Assembly (NCBI GenBank): GCA_014376915.1
Contig: JACMQP010000131.1
Location: forward strand, 1-5,391
Source: Ramlibacter sp.
Lineage (GTDB): Bacteria > Pseudomonadota > Gammaproteobacteria > Burkholderiales > Burkholderiaceae
Length of the DNA: 5,391 nt
Reading direction: 5' to 3'
The first letter of the stretch is position 1; each line of letters opens with the position of its first letter. Positions 1-5,391 of this stretch are shown piece by piece. The notes under the pieces were generated by a model. It saw only the letters and a list, made by a program, of their open reading frames with translations. It made no database searches and had not been told where the DNA came from. The position numbers were made by a program, and so were the translations under genes.

Positions 1-429
1 CGGCTGGCGACCGGTGCCGGCACGCTTTACATCGCGCGGACGTCGCGACGAGATGCGATGCGGGTGGTGCACCGGATGGTCGCGAGCCTGCAGGCCGGCG
101 ATATCCTGGCCGTCTTCCCGGAAGGCACGACTAGCGACGGCGTCTCGCTGCTGCCGTTCCACGCCAACCTGATCCAGGCCGCGATTTCCGCCGATGCACC
201 GGTGCTGCCGGTCGGCCTGAATTTCATCGACGCCCGAACACGGCAGACCAGCCTGAGCCCGTGCTACATCGGCGACGACACGCTGGTCGGTTCGCTCTGG
301 CGTACGCTGGCCGGGCCGCGCGTTTGCGCCGTCGTGACGTTCGGGCAGCCGCAGGCGTCGCACGGGCGCGACCGGCGAGCCTGGGCGCGCGACCTGCGTA
401 GCGCCGTGGAAGCGCTGCGTCAGGCCTGA
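1..429 (+). CDS. PlsC-family lysophospholipid acyltransferase, 3' part (5' end outside window)
   Basis: The open frame runs from the first base to the TGA at 427-429 and gives 142 residues, so the N-terminal part with the HX4D catalytic block is missing. Visible acyltransferase blocks, numbered from the window edge, are AGTLYIAR (6-13), the acceptor-phosphate block FPEGTTSDG (39-47) and the APVLPVGL block (66-73). These are blocks II to IV of the PlsC/AGPAT family, which transfers an acyl chain from acyl-ACP or acyl-CoA to a lysophospholipid at the inner face of the cytoplasmic membrane. Family members are about 240-290 residues, so roughly half is present. An OlsA-type enzyme, acylating a lyso-ornithine lipid, is also possible, since the same blocks occur there. 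The stop overlaps the end of the convergent fbpC gene by 10 bp. The internal ATG at 58 is not the true start, because the conserved AGTLYIAR block lies upstream of it. Confidence 0.9.
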   Translation, partial: RLATGAGTLYIARTSRRDAMRVVHRMVASLQAGDILAVFPEGTTSDGVSLLPFHANLIQAAISADAPVLPVGLNFIDARTRQTSLSPCYIGDDTLVGSLWRTLAGPRVCAVVTFGQPQASHGRDRRAWARDLRSAVEALRQA

Positions 430-468
430 AGCGGAGCAGCCACCGGCGTCGGCGGCTCACAGGCCTGA
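420..468. terminator. Possible bidirectional stem-loop at the acyltransferase/fbpC convergence
   Basis: TCAGGCCTG (420-428) can pair with CAGGCCTGA (460-468). Inside it, AGCCACCG (438-445) pairs with CGGCGGCT (450-457) around GCGT with one mismatch. The structure lies where two convergent genes end, but there is no T-run on either side and most of it is fbpC coding sequence, so a terminator role is weakly supported. Confidence 0.22.
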
Positions 469-1580
469 TCGCAGGGCATCTGGCACAGTCCCCTGCCGGC
501 GACCGGGCAGGTCCGATTGAATGTGACCACGTGGTCGACTTCCGCGCGGATGCCGATCCATTCGCCGATCTTGTGGTCGTGGTGGCTGGGCACGTGCGCC
601 AGCACCGTCTCGCCGGTCTTCAGGCGCAGGGTGTAGAGGAATTCCGAGCCGCGAAACGCCTTGCGCAGGATCTGCGCCTTCACCGGCGCGTCGTCGTCGT
701 GGACGATGTCGTCCGCGCGCAGCAGCACCTCGCACTCGCCGCCGGCGAAGGCGCTGGGCAAGGGGCACTCGGCGATGTCGGTCAGGTCGCCGAGCGGAGT
801 CTGCACGACCACCTGGTTGTCCACTTCGCGCAGGGTCGCGGGGGTGAACACGCCGTGGCCGATGAAGTCGGCGACAAAGCGGGTGGCGGGCCGGTGGTAC
901 AGCGTGTACGCGTCGTCCCACTGGTGCAGCCGCCCCTCGTGCATCACGCCGATCACGTCGCCGATGGCGAAGGCCTCGAGTTGGTCATGGGTGACGAACA
1001 GCGCCGTCGCGCCCGCGGCCTTGAGAATGCCGCGAATCTCGTGCGCCAGCCGCTCGCGCAGGTCGACGTCGAGGCTGGAAAACGGCTCGTCGAGCAGCAA
1101 CAGTTGTGGCCTGGGCGCCAGCGCCCTGGCCAGCGCGACGCGCTGCTGCTGGCCGCCGGACAGTTCATGGGGAAAGCGCCGCTCGGTTCCCGGCAGGCCC
1201 ACCAGCTCCAGCATTTCGGCAGCGCGGCTCGCGCGCCCGGGTTTCGGCAAGTGGTGCAGCCCGAACTCCACGTTGCGGCCGACGTCGAGGTGCGGAAACA
1301 GGGCGTAGTCCTGGAACACCATGCCGATGCGGCGACGTTCGGCCGGCAGGTGAACCGAGGCGCTGCCGACAACCTCGCCGGCGACGCGGATCTCGCCGGC
1401 CGTCACCGGTTCCAGCCCGGCCACCGCGCGCAACAGGGTGGTTTTGCCGCAGCCGGATGGCCCGATCAGCACCCCGATGTCGCCGGCCGCCAAGCCGAAC
1501 GAAACGTCGGTCACCGCTGGCTGCGGCCGGTGTGCGTACTGCACGCGCAACTGGGAGACCTCGACGAACATGGCCTTCAT
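420..1580 (-). CDS. fbpC: Ferric-iron ABC importer, ATP-binding subunit (FbpC-like)
   Basis: This 386-residue ATPase should drive import of Fe(III) by ATP hydrolysis at the cytoplasmic face of the permease. The ABC domain is complete: Walker A GPSGCGKTT (40-48), Q-loop Q90 in MVFQDYALFP, signature LSGGQQQR (140-147), Walker B LLLLDEP (160-166), D-loop SSLD (168-171) and switch His198 in VTHDQ. A TOBE-like region follows at about 245-352. Length and order fit the FbpC/PotA group. Assignment to iron rather than putrescine, sulfate or phosphonate rests on the divergent FbpB-type permease and the Fur-like site between them. Two ATG codons are possible, at 1580 and 1571. Neither has a strong ribosome binding site; 1580 is used here. 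The last 30 residues hold Cys358, Cys366, Cys370 and Cys374, which ordinary family members are not expected to need. The gene end overlaps the acyltransferase end. Confidence 0.9.
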   Translation of the reverse strand: MKAMFVEVSQLRVQYAHRPQPAVTDVSFGLAAGDIGVLIGPSGCGKTTLLRAVAGLEPVTAGEIRVAGEVVGSASVHLPAERRRIGMVFQDYALFPHLDVGRNVEFGLHHLPKPGRASRAAEMLELVGLPGTERRFPHELSGGQQQRVALARALAPRPQLLLLDEPFSSLDVDLRERLAHEIRGILKAAGATALFVTHDQLEAFAIGDVIGVMHEGRLHQWDDAYTLYHRPATRFVADFIGHGVFTPATLREVDNQVVVQTPLGDLTDIAECPLPSAFAGGECEVLLRADDIVHDDDAPVKAQILRKAFRGSEFLYTLRLKTGETVLAHVPSHHDHKIGEWIGIRAEVDHVVTFNRTCPVAGRGLCQMPCDQACEPPTPVAAPLQA

Positions 1581-1586
1581 TCTAGA

Positions 1587-1606
1587 TGCTTACAATTCTC
1601 ATTTGC
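1587..1606. promoter_or_regulatory. Predicted Fur box between fbpC and fbpB
   Basis: On the minus strand the 15-mer TGAGAATTGTAAGCA (1587-1601) matches the 7-1-7 Fur consensus TGATAAT-n-ATTATCA at 10 of 14 positions: 6 of 7 in the left arm and 4 of 7 in the right. The longer alignment to the 19-bp Fur box, over 1588-1606, matches at 12 of 19. It lies in the only gap between the two divergent iron-importer genes, 7 bp from the fbpC ATG and about 30 bp from the fbpB ATG. Fur with Fe(II) bound here would shut off both genes when iron is plentiful. The match is by eye; binding is inferred. Confidence 0.65.
1591..1596 (+). promoter_or_regulatory. Possible -10 element for fbpB, inside the Fur-like site
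   Basis: TACAAT matches the sigma70 -10 consensus at 5 of 6 positions and lies about 40 bp before the fbpB ATG. No convincing -35 hexamer is found at 15-18 bp upstream, where the DNA is already fbpC coding sequence. If it is real, Fur bound to the overlapping site would block RNA polymerase directly. Confidence 0.35.
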
Positions 1607-1634
1607 ATCAACCGGCCTTGCGGCCTTTGTGCCC

Positions 1635-3314
1635 ATGCCCCTGCGCCGGCTTCAAAACGCTTTTCTGCTGCTGCTCGCTGCCGTGCTGGTGTTGCCGGTG
1701 CTGGCCGTGCTGGCGTCGTGGTTGCAGTCGACCGCGCAAACGGTGCAGATCCTTGGTGAGATGGCGCGCACTGTGCTGGCGAGCTATGTCTGGACCACGG
1801 TCTGGCTGTGCTTCTGGGTCGGCGCCGGCGTGGCGCTGGTCGGGATGGCCAGCGCCGCTGCCGTGACCCTGTTCGACTTTCCTGGCCGCCGTATCTTCGA
1901 GTGGGCGCTATTGCTGCCGCTCGCCATGCCGGCCTATGTCGTGGCGTATGCCTACGCCGACTCGCTGCAGTTCGGTGGTCCGGTGCAAAACGGGATCCGT
2001 TCACTGTTGGGAGCCGACGGCCGTGTCCTGCCGGAGATCCGCAGCCTGGGCGGCGCGGTCTTCGTTTTTATCTTTTCTCTCTATCCCTACGTCTACCTGC
2101 TGGCTCGCGCCGCGCTCGGCGAGCGTGCCGGCCACCTGATGGAAGCGGCGCGGTTGCTCGGCGCTCCGCTTCGACGCCGCATCCTGCGGGTGGCGCTGCC
2201 GCTGGCCCGCCCGGCGGTGGCCGCGGGCGTCGCGCTCGCCTTGATGGAAACGCTGGCGGATTTCGGCGTGTCAAGCTACTTCGGCATCCAGACTTTCACC
2301 ACCGGCATCTACAAGGCATGGCTGGCGATGGACAACAGGATCGCCGCCGCGCAATTGGCGACGCTGCTGCTGGCGTTGGTCGCGCTGCTGCTGGCGCTGG
2401 AGGCGCGGGCCCAGCGGCGACTGCGCTTCGCCTCAGCGCGCGGTGGCCGGGCCGGCTCGACCGAAGCACAGCCAGTACGGCTGAGCGGGCGCAAGGTCGC
2501 ACTGGCGTGGACGGTTTGCCTGCTGCCGGTGCTGCTTGGGTTCGTGCTGCCGGTGCTGTTCATGCTGCGCCCGCTGGCGGCCGACTGGTCGGTGCTGCCC
2601 TGGGACCGCTTCGCGCAGTGGGCCTTCAACAGTGTCCGGCTCGGCCTGATCAGCGCCGTGCTCGCGGTGGCGATCGCGCTGCTGCTGGCGTTCAGCTTGC
2701 GCCGGTCGCCCGACGCGCTGACGCGTTGGGTGGTGCAACTGGCCAGCCTGGGCTACGCGGTGCCGGGCGCCGTCATCGTCGTGGGCCTGTTGCTGCCGGT
2801 GGGCTGGCTGCAGCAAGTTGCGCCCACGACCAACGCGGGCTACTGGGTCACGTCGACGGCCATCGGCGTGGTCTGGGCCTACCTGGTACGGTTCTGCGCG
2901 GTGGCGCTGCAGTCGGTGCAAAGCGGCTATGCGCGCATTCCCGCCAGCTTCGACGACTCGGCACGGATGCTCGGCACCGGCGGCATGGCGCTGATGGCGC
3001 GCGTGCACTGGCCGCTGTTGCGACGCTCCACGGCTGCCGCGGCGCTGCTGGTGTTCGTCGACGTGATGAAGGAGTTGCCGGCCACGCTGGTGCTGCGTCC
3101 GTTCAACAGCGACACGCTGGCCGTAGTGGCCTACCAGCTGGCGCGCGACGAGCGCCTCGGCGAGGCTGCATTGCCGTCACTGGCCCTGGTGCTGGTCGGA
3201 TTGATTCCGGTCATGCTCCTCAGCCGCACACTGCGCGCAGCACCCGGTGACGGCGGGTCCGGCGCTCAGGGCTCTTCGCTCGCGTCAGGCTGGACGAAGG
3301 CAGCTTTGCGGTAG
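1635..3314 (+). CDS. fbpB: Ferric-iron ABC importer, two-domain permease (FbpB-like)
   Basis: This 559-residue inner-membrane protein is very hydrophobic, with about twelve predicted membrane segments, starting at residues 8-30 and ending at 513-531. It is a tandem duplication of the binding-protein-dependent permease domain. Each half has an EAA loop that contacts the ATPase: EAARLLGAPLRRRI (from 170) with LMETLADFG (203-211), and DSARMLGTGG (441-450) with VMKELPATLVLRP (477-489). The fused double permease of 520-560 residues is typical of FbpB-type iron importers, where the two halves form the channel. The partner ATPase FbpC is encoded divergently next door. The start at ATG 1635 places the first membrane segment close to the N-terminus; an in-frame GTG at 1629 is an alternative, and neither has a clear Shine-Dalgarno sequence. 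The same frame stays open far upstream on the antisense of fbpC, but that part is not a gene. The Gly/Ser-rich tail after 531 overlaps the neighbouring minus-strand gene by 49 bp. Confidence 0.9.
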   Translation: MPLRRLQNAFLLLLAAVLVLPVLAVLASWLQSTAQTVQILGEMARTVLASYVWTTVWLCFWVGAGVALVGMASAAAVTLFDFPGRRIFEWALLLPLAMPAYVVAYAYADSLQFGGPVQNGIRSLLGADGRVLPEIRSLGGAVFVFIFSLYPYVYLLARAALGERAGHLMEAARLLGAPLRRRILRVALPLARPAVAAGVALALMETLADFGVSSYFGIQTFTTGIYKAWLAMDNRIAAAQLATLLLALVALLLALEARAQRRLRFASARGGRAGSTEAQPVRLSGRKVALAWTVCLLPVLLGFVLPVLFMLRPLAADWSVLPWDRFAQWAFNSVRLGLISAVLAVAIALLLAFSLRRSPDALTRWVVQLASLGYAVPGAVIVVGLLLPVGWLQQVAPTTNAGYWVTSTAIGVVWAYLVRFCAVALQSVQSGYARIPASFDDSARMLGTGGMALMARVHWPLLRRSTAAAALLVFVDVMKELPATLVLRPFNSDTLAVVAYQLARDERLGEAALPSLALVLVGLIPVMLLSRTLRAAPGDGGSGAQGSSLASGWTKAALR

Positions 3315-3499
3315 ACCACCTCGCCGGTCGGCACGTGGACCACGCGGATTTCCGCGCCTGATGCCCGGTGGAAGCTCTTGGCCGCCAGAGCGACCGCGAG
3401 CGCGCGGTCCTTGACCAGGTAATGCTCACCCGGTCCGATCGGCAGGAAGCGGCTTCTCAGGGGCTGGCTGCTTTCGATGCGGTAGTCGGCGGACGTCAT
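3266..3499 (-). CDS. Small protein of unknown function (77 aa)
   Basis: The family is not recognised. The 77-residue product has no signal peptide, membrane segment or cysteine. It looks like a small soluble, mainly beta protein: a first half with RSRFLPIGPGEHYLVKD, an alanine-rich stretch (about 32-47, ALAVALAAKSFHRASG) that may be a helix, then a strand-turn-strand segment EIRVVHVPTGEVVYRK (50-65) and an acidic end. The start is ATG at 3497-3499, supported by GAGG (3506-3509 on the minus strand) six bases upstream. A longer frame open to 3613 has no comparable signal and would run through the likely promoter. Its last 49 bp overlap the end of fbpB tail-to-tail. It is transcribed in the same direction as the operon to its right but is 150 bp away from it. 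Confidence 0.65.
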   Translation of the reverse strand: MTSADYRIESSQPLRSRFLPIGPGEHYLVKDRALAVALAAKSFHRASGAEIRVVHVPTGEVVYRKAAFVQPDASEEP

Positions 3500-3649
3500 G
3501 GGGCACCTCGCTGAGTGATTTCGGTCTGGGTCGAAAATCAAATAGTAGGGGGCCAGCAAGTCAACGCAATGACGCTTAGCGCTTCCGCCGGTCACAGCGG
3601 TAACAAGCTGCAATGGTGCGTTGCGGAGAGAAACGAACGGAACGAAAGG
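3500..3649. other. Intergenic gap between the 77-aa gene and the oxidase gene
   Basis: This 150-bp stretch holds the leader and likely promoter of the 77-aa gene at its left end. The rest, downstream of the oxidase gene stop, shows only a weak 4-bp stem (CCGC/GCGG) and the palindrome AGCGCT, with no T-run. No convincing terminator or small gene was seen. Confidence 0.4.
3537..3564 (-). promoter_or_regulatory. Possible sigma70 promoter of the 77-aa gene
   Basis: On the minus strand TTGACT (3559-3564, 5 of 6 to consensus) is followed after 16 bp by TTTGAT (3537-3542, 4 of 6). Transcription would begin about 30 bp before the ATG at 3499, leaving room for the GAGG ribosome binding site. The spacer and -10 are not ideal, so the call is tentative. 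Confidence 0.35.
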
Positions 3650-4408
3650 TCAGCTCGAAGACTTCAGCTCGGACATCTTGAACTCGTCGATGTCGCGGCA
3701 CTGGCTGGCCGACACTTCCGGCGCCCCGCTGTCGGCGCACGCCGAAATCTCGTGGGGATCCACGGCCCACCTGGCCATGCGCAGGTAGAGTACCGTGCCC
3801 TGCCGCGCGCCCAGGAACAGGTCGCTCAGCTCGGGGGGCGAAAGGGATTCGGCTTCCAGCGCCGCGAGGATCTGCTCGCCATGCGGATTGGTTTCGTGCT
3901 GATGCAGCACCAGGAACTTGGTGTTGTCCCGCGTCATGAACGGCGCCGACAAGGCGCGCCGCGCGGGTTCGCGCGCCACGCCTGCCGCCAGGTTCTCGAG
4001 GATTGCCGCGGCGCCGAGCCGCAGCAACGGCCGCGTGGTCACGACGCTGCGGAAGTAGCTGTGCCAGAGAGTGACGTCGAATGGCTCGGGCAAGGGCCTG
4101 CGGCCGAACGCAAGCAGATCGTTGGCGGCGACCAGGTAATGCAGTTCTTCCTCGTTGGCGAATTCGCACAGAAAGCGGCGCAGCTTGCGGCGCTTCGCTA
4201 GCGTCGCATTGGCCGCGATGCCGAAGAAATAGGCCTGCACATCCTTGGTCAGGTGGTACTGCATCGACAGGTAGCGGCAGTACTGCTCGACCGATACCGG
4301 CCCGGTGGTGAGCGCCGATTCGAGAATTTGCGCGAATTGCGCCTGCGCCGTCGCGACCTGGGCGTGCAACGGCGCCAGCACGCCTTGTTCTTGCGTTGGG
4401 TCAGCCAT
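3650..4408 (-). CDS. Heme-oxygenase-like (TenA/PqqC-fold) protein, putative non-heme iron oxidase
   Basis: The 252-residue, mostly helical product resembles the heme-oxygenase-like superfamily that includes TenA, PqqC and the di-iron oxidases UndA, CADD, BesC and SznF. Candidate metal ligands sit in the expected order: Glu86-Glu88 with His90 in the segment FANEEELHYLVAANDLL, Glu138 in ILENLA, and His169, His171, Glu172 and His176 in FLVLHQHETNPHGEQI. An N-terminal helix with QYHLTKDVQAYF (50-61) is also typical of the fold. Known members cleave, desaturate or N-oxygenate amino acid or fatty acid substrates using O2; the substrate here is not known. The last 35 residues, after about 218, are Ser-rich and look disordered. 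The ATG at 4406-4408 is supported by AAGG (4416-4419 on the minus strand) seven bases upstream. It begins 20 bp after the stop of the N-acyltransferase gene, so the two are very likely cotranscribed. A non-catalytic TenA-like role cannot be excluded. Confidence 0.7.
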   Translation of the reverse strand: MADPTQEQGVLAPLHAQVATAQAQFAQILESALTTGPVSVEQYCRYLSMQYHLTKDVQAYFFGIAANATLAKRRKLRRFLCEFANEEELHYLVAANDLLAFGRRPLPEPFDVTLWHSYFRSVVTTRPLLRLGAAAILENLAAGVAREPARRALSAPFMTRDNTKFLVLHQHETNPHGEQILAALEAESLSPPELSDLFLGARQGTVLYLRMARWAVDPHEISACADSGAPEVSASQCRDIDEFKMSELKSSS

Positions 4409-4428
4409 GTCAGGACCTTGCCGTGATG

Positions 4429-5256
4429 TCAGGCCAGCTTCATCGCCGCACTGGAGACGAAGGAGGGCGCCGAGAGATGCCGAGGGGGACGCCGCGCAGG
4501 GATCACGGGCGACGCAACATGGCTGTCGGCACGGAAGGCACGCTTCACGACAAAATAGTCGCGGAAGGCCTCGAGTCGCTCGTCATGCTGTGGCAAAGCT
4601 TCGACGATTCCGGCAATCGGGGAGCCGCATTGTTCAAAATGCTCTAAATCGCGAAAAATAGCGACCATTGGCGTCTGTTGTCCAACATAGAGGTCGATGA
4701 ACGGCTTGCCAAAGGGGCGGAAGCCCATGCGGGTGTACAGCGCCACCAGCTCCGACGAACAGTGGAATACGGCGCCTTCCGCCTGCGTGAATCGCTCGCA
4801 ACCGTACTGAATCATGCTCATGATCAGCCGCACTGCGTTGGTCCGGCCGCGAAGCGACCGCTCGACCATCAGCTTTGAGATAAATCCCAGCACCTTGGGG
4901 GAGTGCTGCACCAGATCTCCGAGTTGGAGATGGACGATGGCGGCAGCTGGGATCGATTCCGCGTAATGCATGCGCGCGTAGCCGACCAGCTTTTTGGCAC
5001 TGTTGCGCACGCAAAAGTGGAACGCCACGGCGTCATCCTGGTCGGGGAGTCGCTTGGCATGATGGTCGGCCGCCGGCAGTGGCTTGTGCTGCTCGGCCAC
5101 GTAGATGGAATAGCGGAACTGCTCGATGTCCTCGATCCGGGCCAGGCCGTAGATCACCTCGAGCGTGTCGGGCTGCCACACGGGGAGCCGGAGGAGACGG
5201 TTGCGGGCCTTGCGCGCAGGCAAACGCAGGGACGGCGAAGAATCGATGGGAACCAT
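4429..5256 (-). CDS. GNAT-fold N-acyltransferase, FeeM-like N-acyl amino acid synthase
   Basis: The 275-residue product looks like the FeeM/acyl-homoserine-lactone-synthase branch of the GNAT fold, in which a long acyl chain from acyl-ACP is joined to an amino acid or similar amine. Supporting segments are IEQFRYSIYVAEQHK (44-58) followed by PAADHHAKRLPDQDD (61-75), the pattern of FeeM-type N-termini; VGYARMH (91-97), the central beta strand; LGFISKLMVERSLRGR (123-138), the likely cofactor-loop region; and LVALYTRMGFRPFG (170-183), the late GNAT motif. About 65 residues after 210, ending in a Pro/Arg/Ser-rich tail, extend beyond the core. The start at ATG 5254-5256 is chosen because the only longer option is a TTG codon at 5319, upstream of and within a good promoter. 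No Shine-Dalgarno sequence precedes the ATG. Base composition dips locally near 4640-4670. It heads the operon with the iron-oxidase-like gene. Acceptor and chain length cannot be read from the sequence; an acyl-HSL synthase or an OlsB-like enzyme is less likely. Confidence 0.7.
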   Translation of the reverse strand: MVPIDSSPSLRLPARKARNRLLRLPVWQPDTLEVIYGLARIEDIEQFRYSIYVAEQHKPLPAADHHAKRLPDQDDAVAFHFCVRNSAKKLVGYARMHYAESIPAAAIVHLQLGDLVQHSPKVLGFISKLMVERSLRGRTNAVRLIMSMIQYGCERFTQAEGAVFHCSSELVALYTRMGFRPFGKPFIDLYVGQQTPMVAIFRDLEHFEQCGSPIAGIVEALPQHDERLEAFRDYFVVKRAFRADSHVASPVIPARRPPRHLSAPSFVSSAAMKLA

Positions 5257-5281
5257 GTGACAGGTTGTACATCCTGTAACA
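5256..5281. promoter_or_regulatory. 26-bp palindromic operator candidate over the -10 and start codon
   Basis: The arms TGTGACAGG (5256-5264) and CCTGTAACA (5273-5281) flank TTGTACAT. Read as one dyad centred between 5268 and 5269, 11 of 13 base pairs are symmetric; the mismatches are 5259/5278 and 5265/5272. It covers the -10 hexamer and reaches the first codon, as expected of a site where a dimeric repressor (TetR- or GntR-like, for example) blocks transcription. The cognate regulator is not in the window. Confidence 0.55.
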
Positions 5282-5292
5282 CAACGTGTCAA
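5264..5292 (-). promoter_or_regulatory. Sigma70-like promoter of the acyltransferase/oxidase operon
   Basis: On the minus strand a perfect -35 TTGACA (5287-5292) is followed after the ideal 17 bp by TACAAC (5264-5269, 4 of 6 to consensus). The expected transcription start is at or one or two bases before the ATG at 5256, so the mRNA would be leaderless, which agrees with the missing ribosome binding site. Confidence 0.6.
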
Positions 5293-5310
5293 CCGTGCAA
5301 GTCTGTAACA
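5274..5310 (+). repeat. Direct repeat CTGTAACA, 29 bp apart
   Basis: CTGTAACA occurs at 5274-5281, as an arm of the palindrome, and again exactly at 5303-5310, with start-to-start spacing of 29 bp, about three helical turns. The second copy lies just upstream of the -35 element and could be an auxiliary half-site for the same regulator. Confidence 0.35.
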
Positions 5311-5350
5311 GCAGTGCAACCGGATGACTCAACTGTGGCTTTTGCACGGT
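5292..5350. repeat. 9-bp inverted repeat ACCGTGCAA / TTGCACGGT
   Basis: ACCGTGCAA (5292-5300) and its exact reverse complement TTGCACGGT (5342-5350) are separated by 41 bp upstream of the operon promoter. The first copy abuts the -35 hexamer. It may be paired sites for a second regulator, or chance. The remaining bases to the window edge show no gene that can be supported. Confidence 0.25.
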
Positions 5351-5391
5351 CCGGTGGTGTGTGGCGCCGGCGCGGCAGGGTGACTGGTCCC

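Noticed and set aside
531..1634. Long open frame on the plus strand, in frame with and upstream of fbpB
   Set aside because: It is the antisense of fbpC, which has a full set of ABC ATPase motifs. The frame stays open because of high G+C codon bias, and its translation shows no family features.
1808..3250. 480-codon plus-strand frame overlapping fbpB
   Set aside because: It is a frame shadow of fbpB, rich in Arg, Gly and Ala with no domain; the fbpB frame has membrane segments and EAA loops.
3580..3605. Stem CCGC/GCGG as a terminator of the oxidase operon
   Set aside because: It is only four base pairs with an eight-base loop and no T-run on the minus strand.
3500..3613. Longer version of the 77-aa protein (115 aa)
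   Set aside because: The start at 3499 has GAGG six bases upstream. The extension has no such signal and would place the likely promoter inside the gene.
3515..4201. 228-codon plus-strand frame opposite the oxidase gene
   Set aside because: It has no ribosome binding site or recognisable motif and lies antisense to a gene with conserved Glu/His motifs and a good start.
5256..5281. Reading the palindrome as a lux box
   Set aside because: A lux box has outer CTGT and inner ACAG half-sites (ACCTGT...ACAGGT). Here the order is reversed (ACAGG...CCTGT), so a LuxR site is not supported.
5257..5319. Upstream TTG start giving the acyltransferase 21 extra residues
   Set aside because: The extra residues are Cys/Arg-rich and unlike the family, TTG is a rare start, and the stretch contains the promoter and palindrome.

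Overview
The window is G+C-rich, tightly packed DNA whose codons mostly end in G or C. Together with the gene families present (two-domain FbpB iron permease, PlsC-type acyltransferase, FeeM-like N-acyltransferase), this suggests a proteobacterium, most likely a betaproteobacterium. That placement is a judgement from style and content, not from a marker gene. No RNA gene, insertion sequence or CRISPR array was seen.

Left part (1-3314): the 3' part of a PlsC-family lysophospholipid acyltransferase (+) runs tail-to-tail into fbpC (-), the ATPase of a ferric-iron ABC importer, with a 10-bp overlap of the gene ends. fbpC is divergent from fbpB (+), the two-domain permease of the same importer. 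The 54-bp gap between them holds a good Fur-box-like sequence, so one iron-dependent repressor site probably controls both genes. No periplasmic iron-binding protein (FbpA) gene lies in the window. FbpC ends in an unusual four-cysteine tail.

Middle (3266-3649): a 77-residue protein of unknown function is encoded on the minus strand. Its 3' end overlaps the end of fbpB by 49 bp, and its start is set by a clear ribosome binding site.

Right part (3650-5391): two minus-strand genes 20 bp apart form a probable operon. The first (4429-5256) is a GNAT-fold, FeeM-like N-acyl amino acid synthase. The second (3650-4408) is a heme-oxygenase-like (TenA/PqqC fold) protein with a Glu/His set fitting a non-heme iron oxidase. 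Upstream is a strong sigma70-like promoter that would start transcription at or beside the ATG, overlapped by a 26-bp near-perfect palindrome (11 of 13 pairs). The simplest reading is a small, repressor-controlled acyl-amino-acid (lipid or signal) pathway in which an acyl chain is joined to an amino-type acceptor and the product, or a precursor, is oxidatively modified. This operon is the most interesting part of the window. The neighbouring iron importer could be relevant to an iron enzyme, but that link is only inference.
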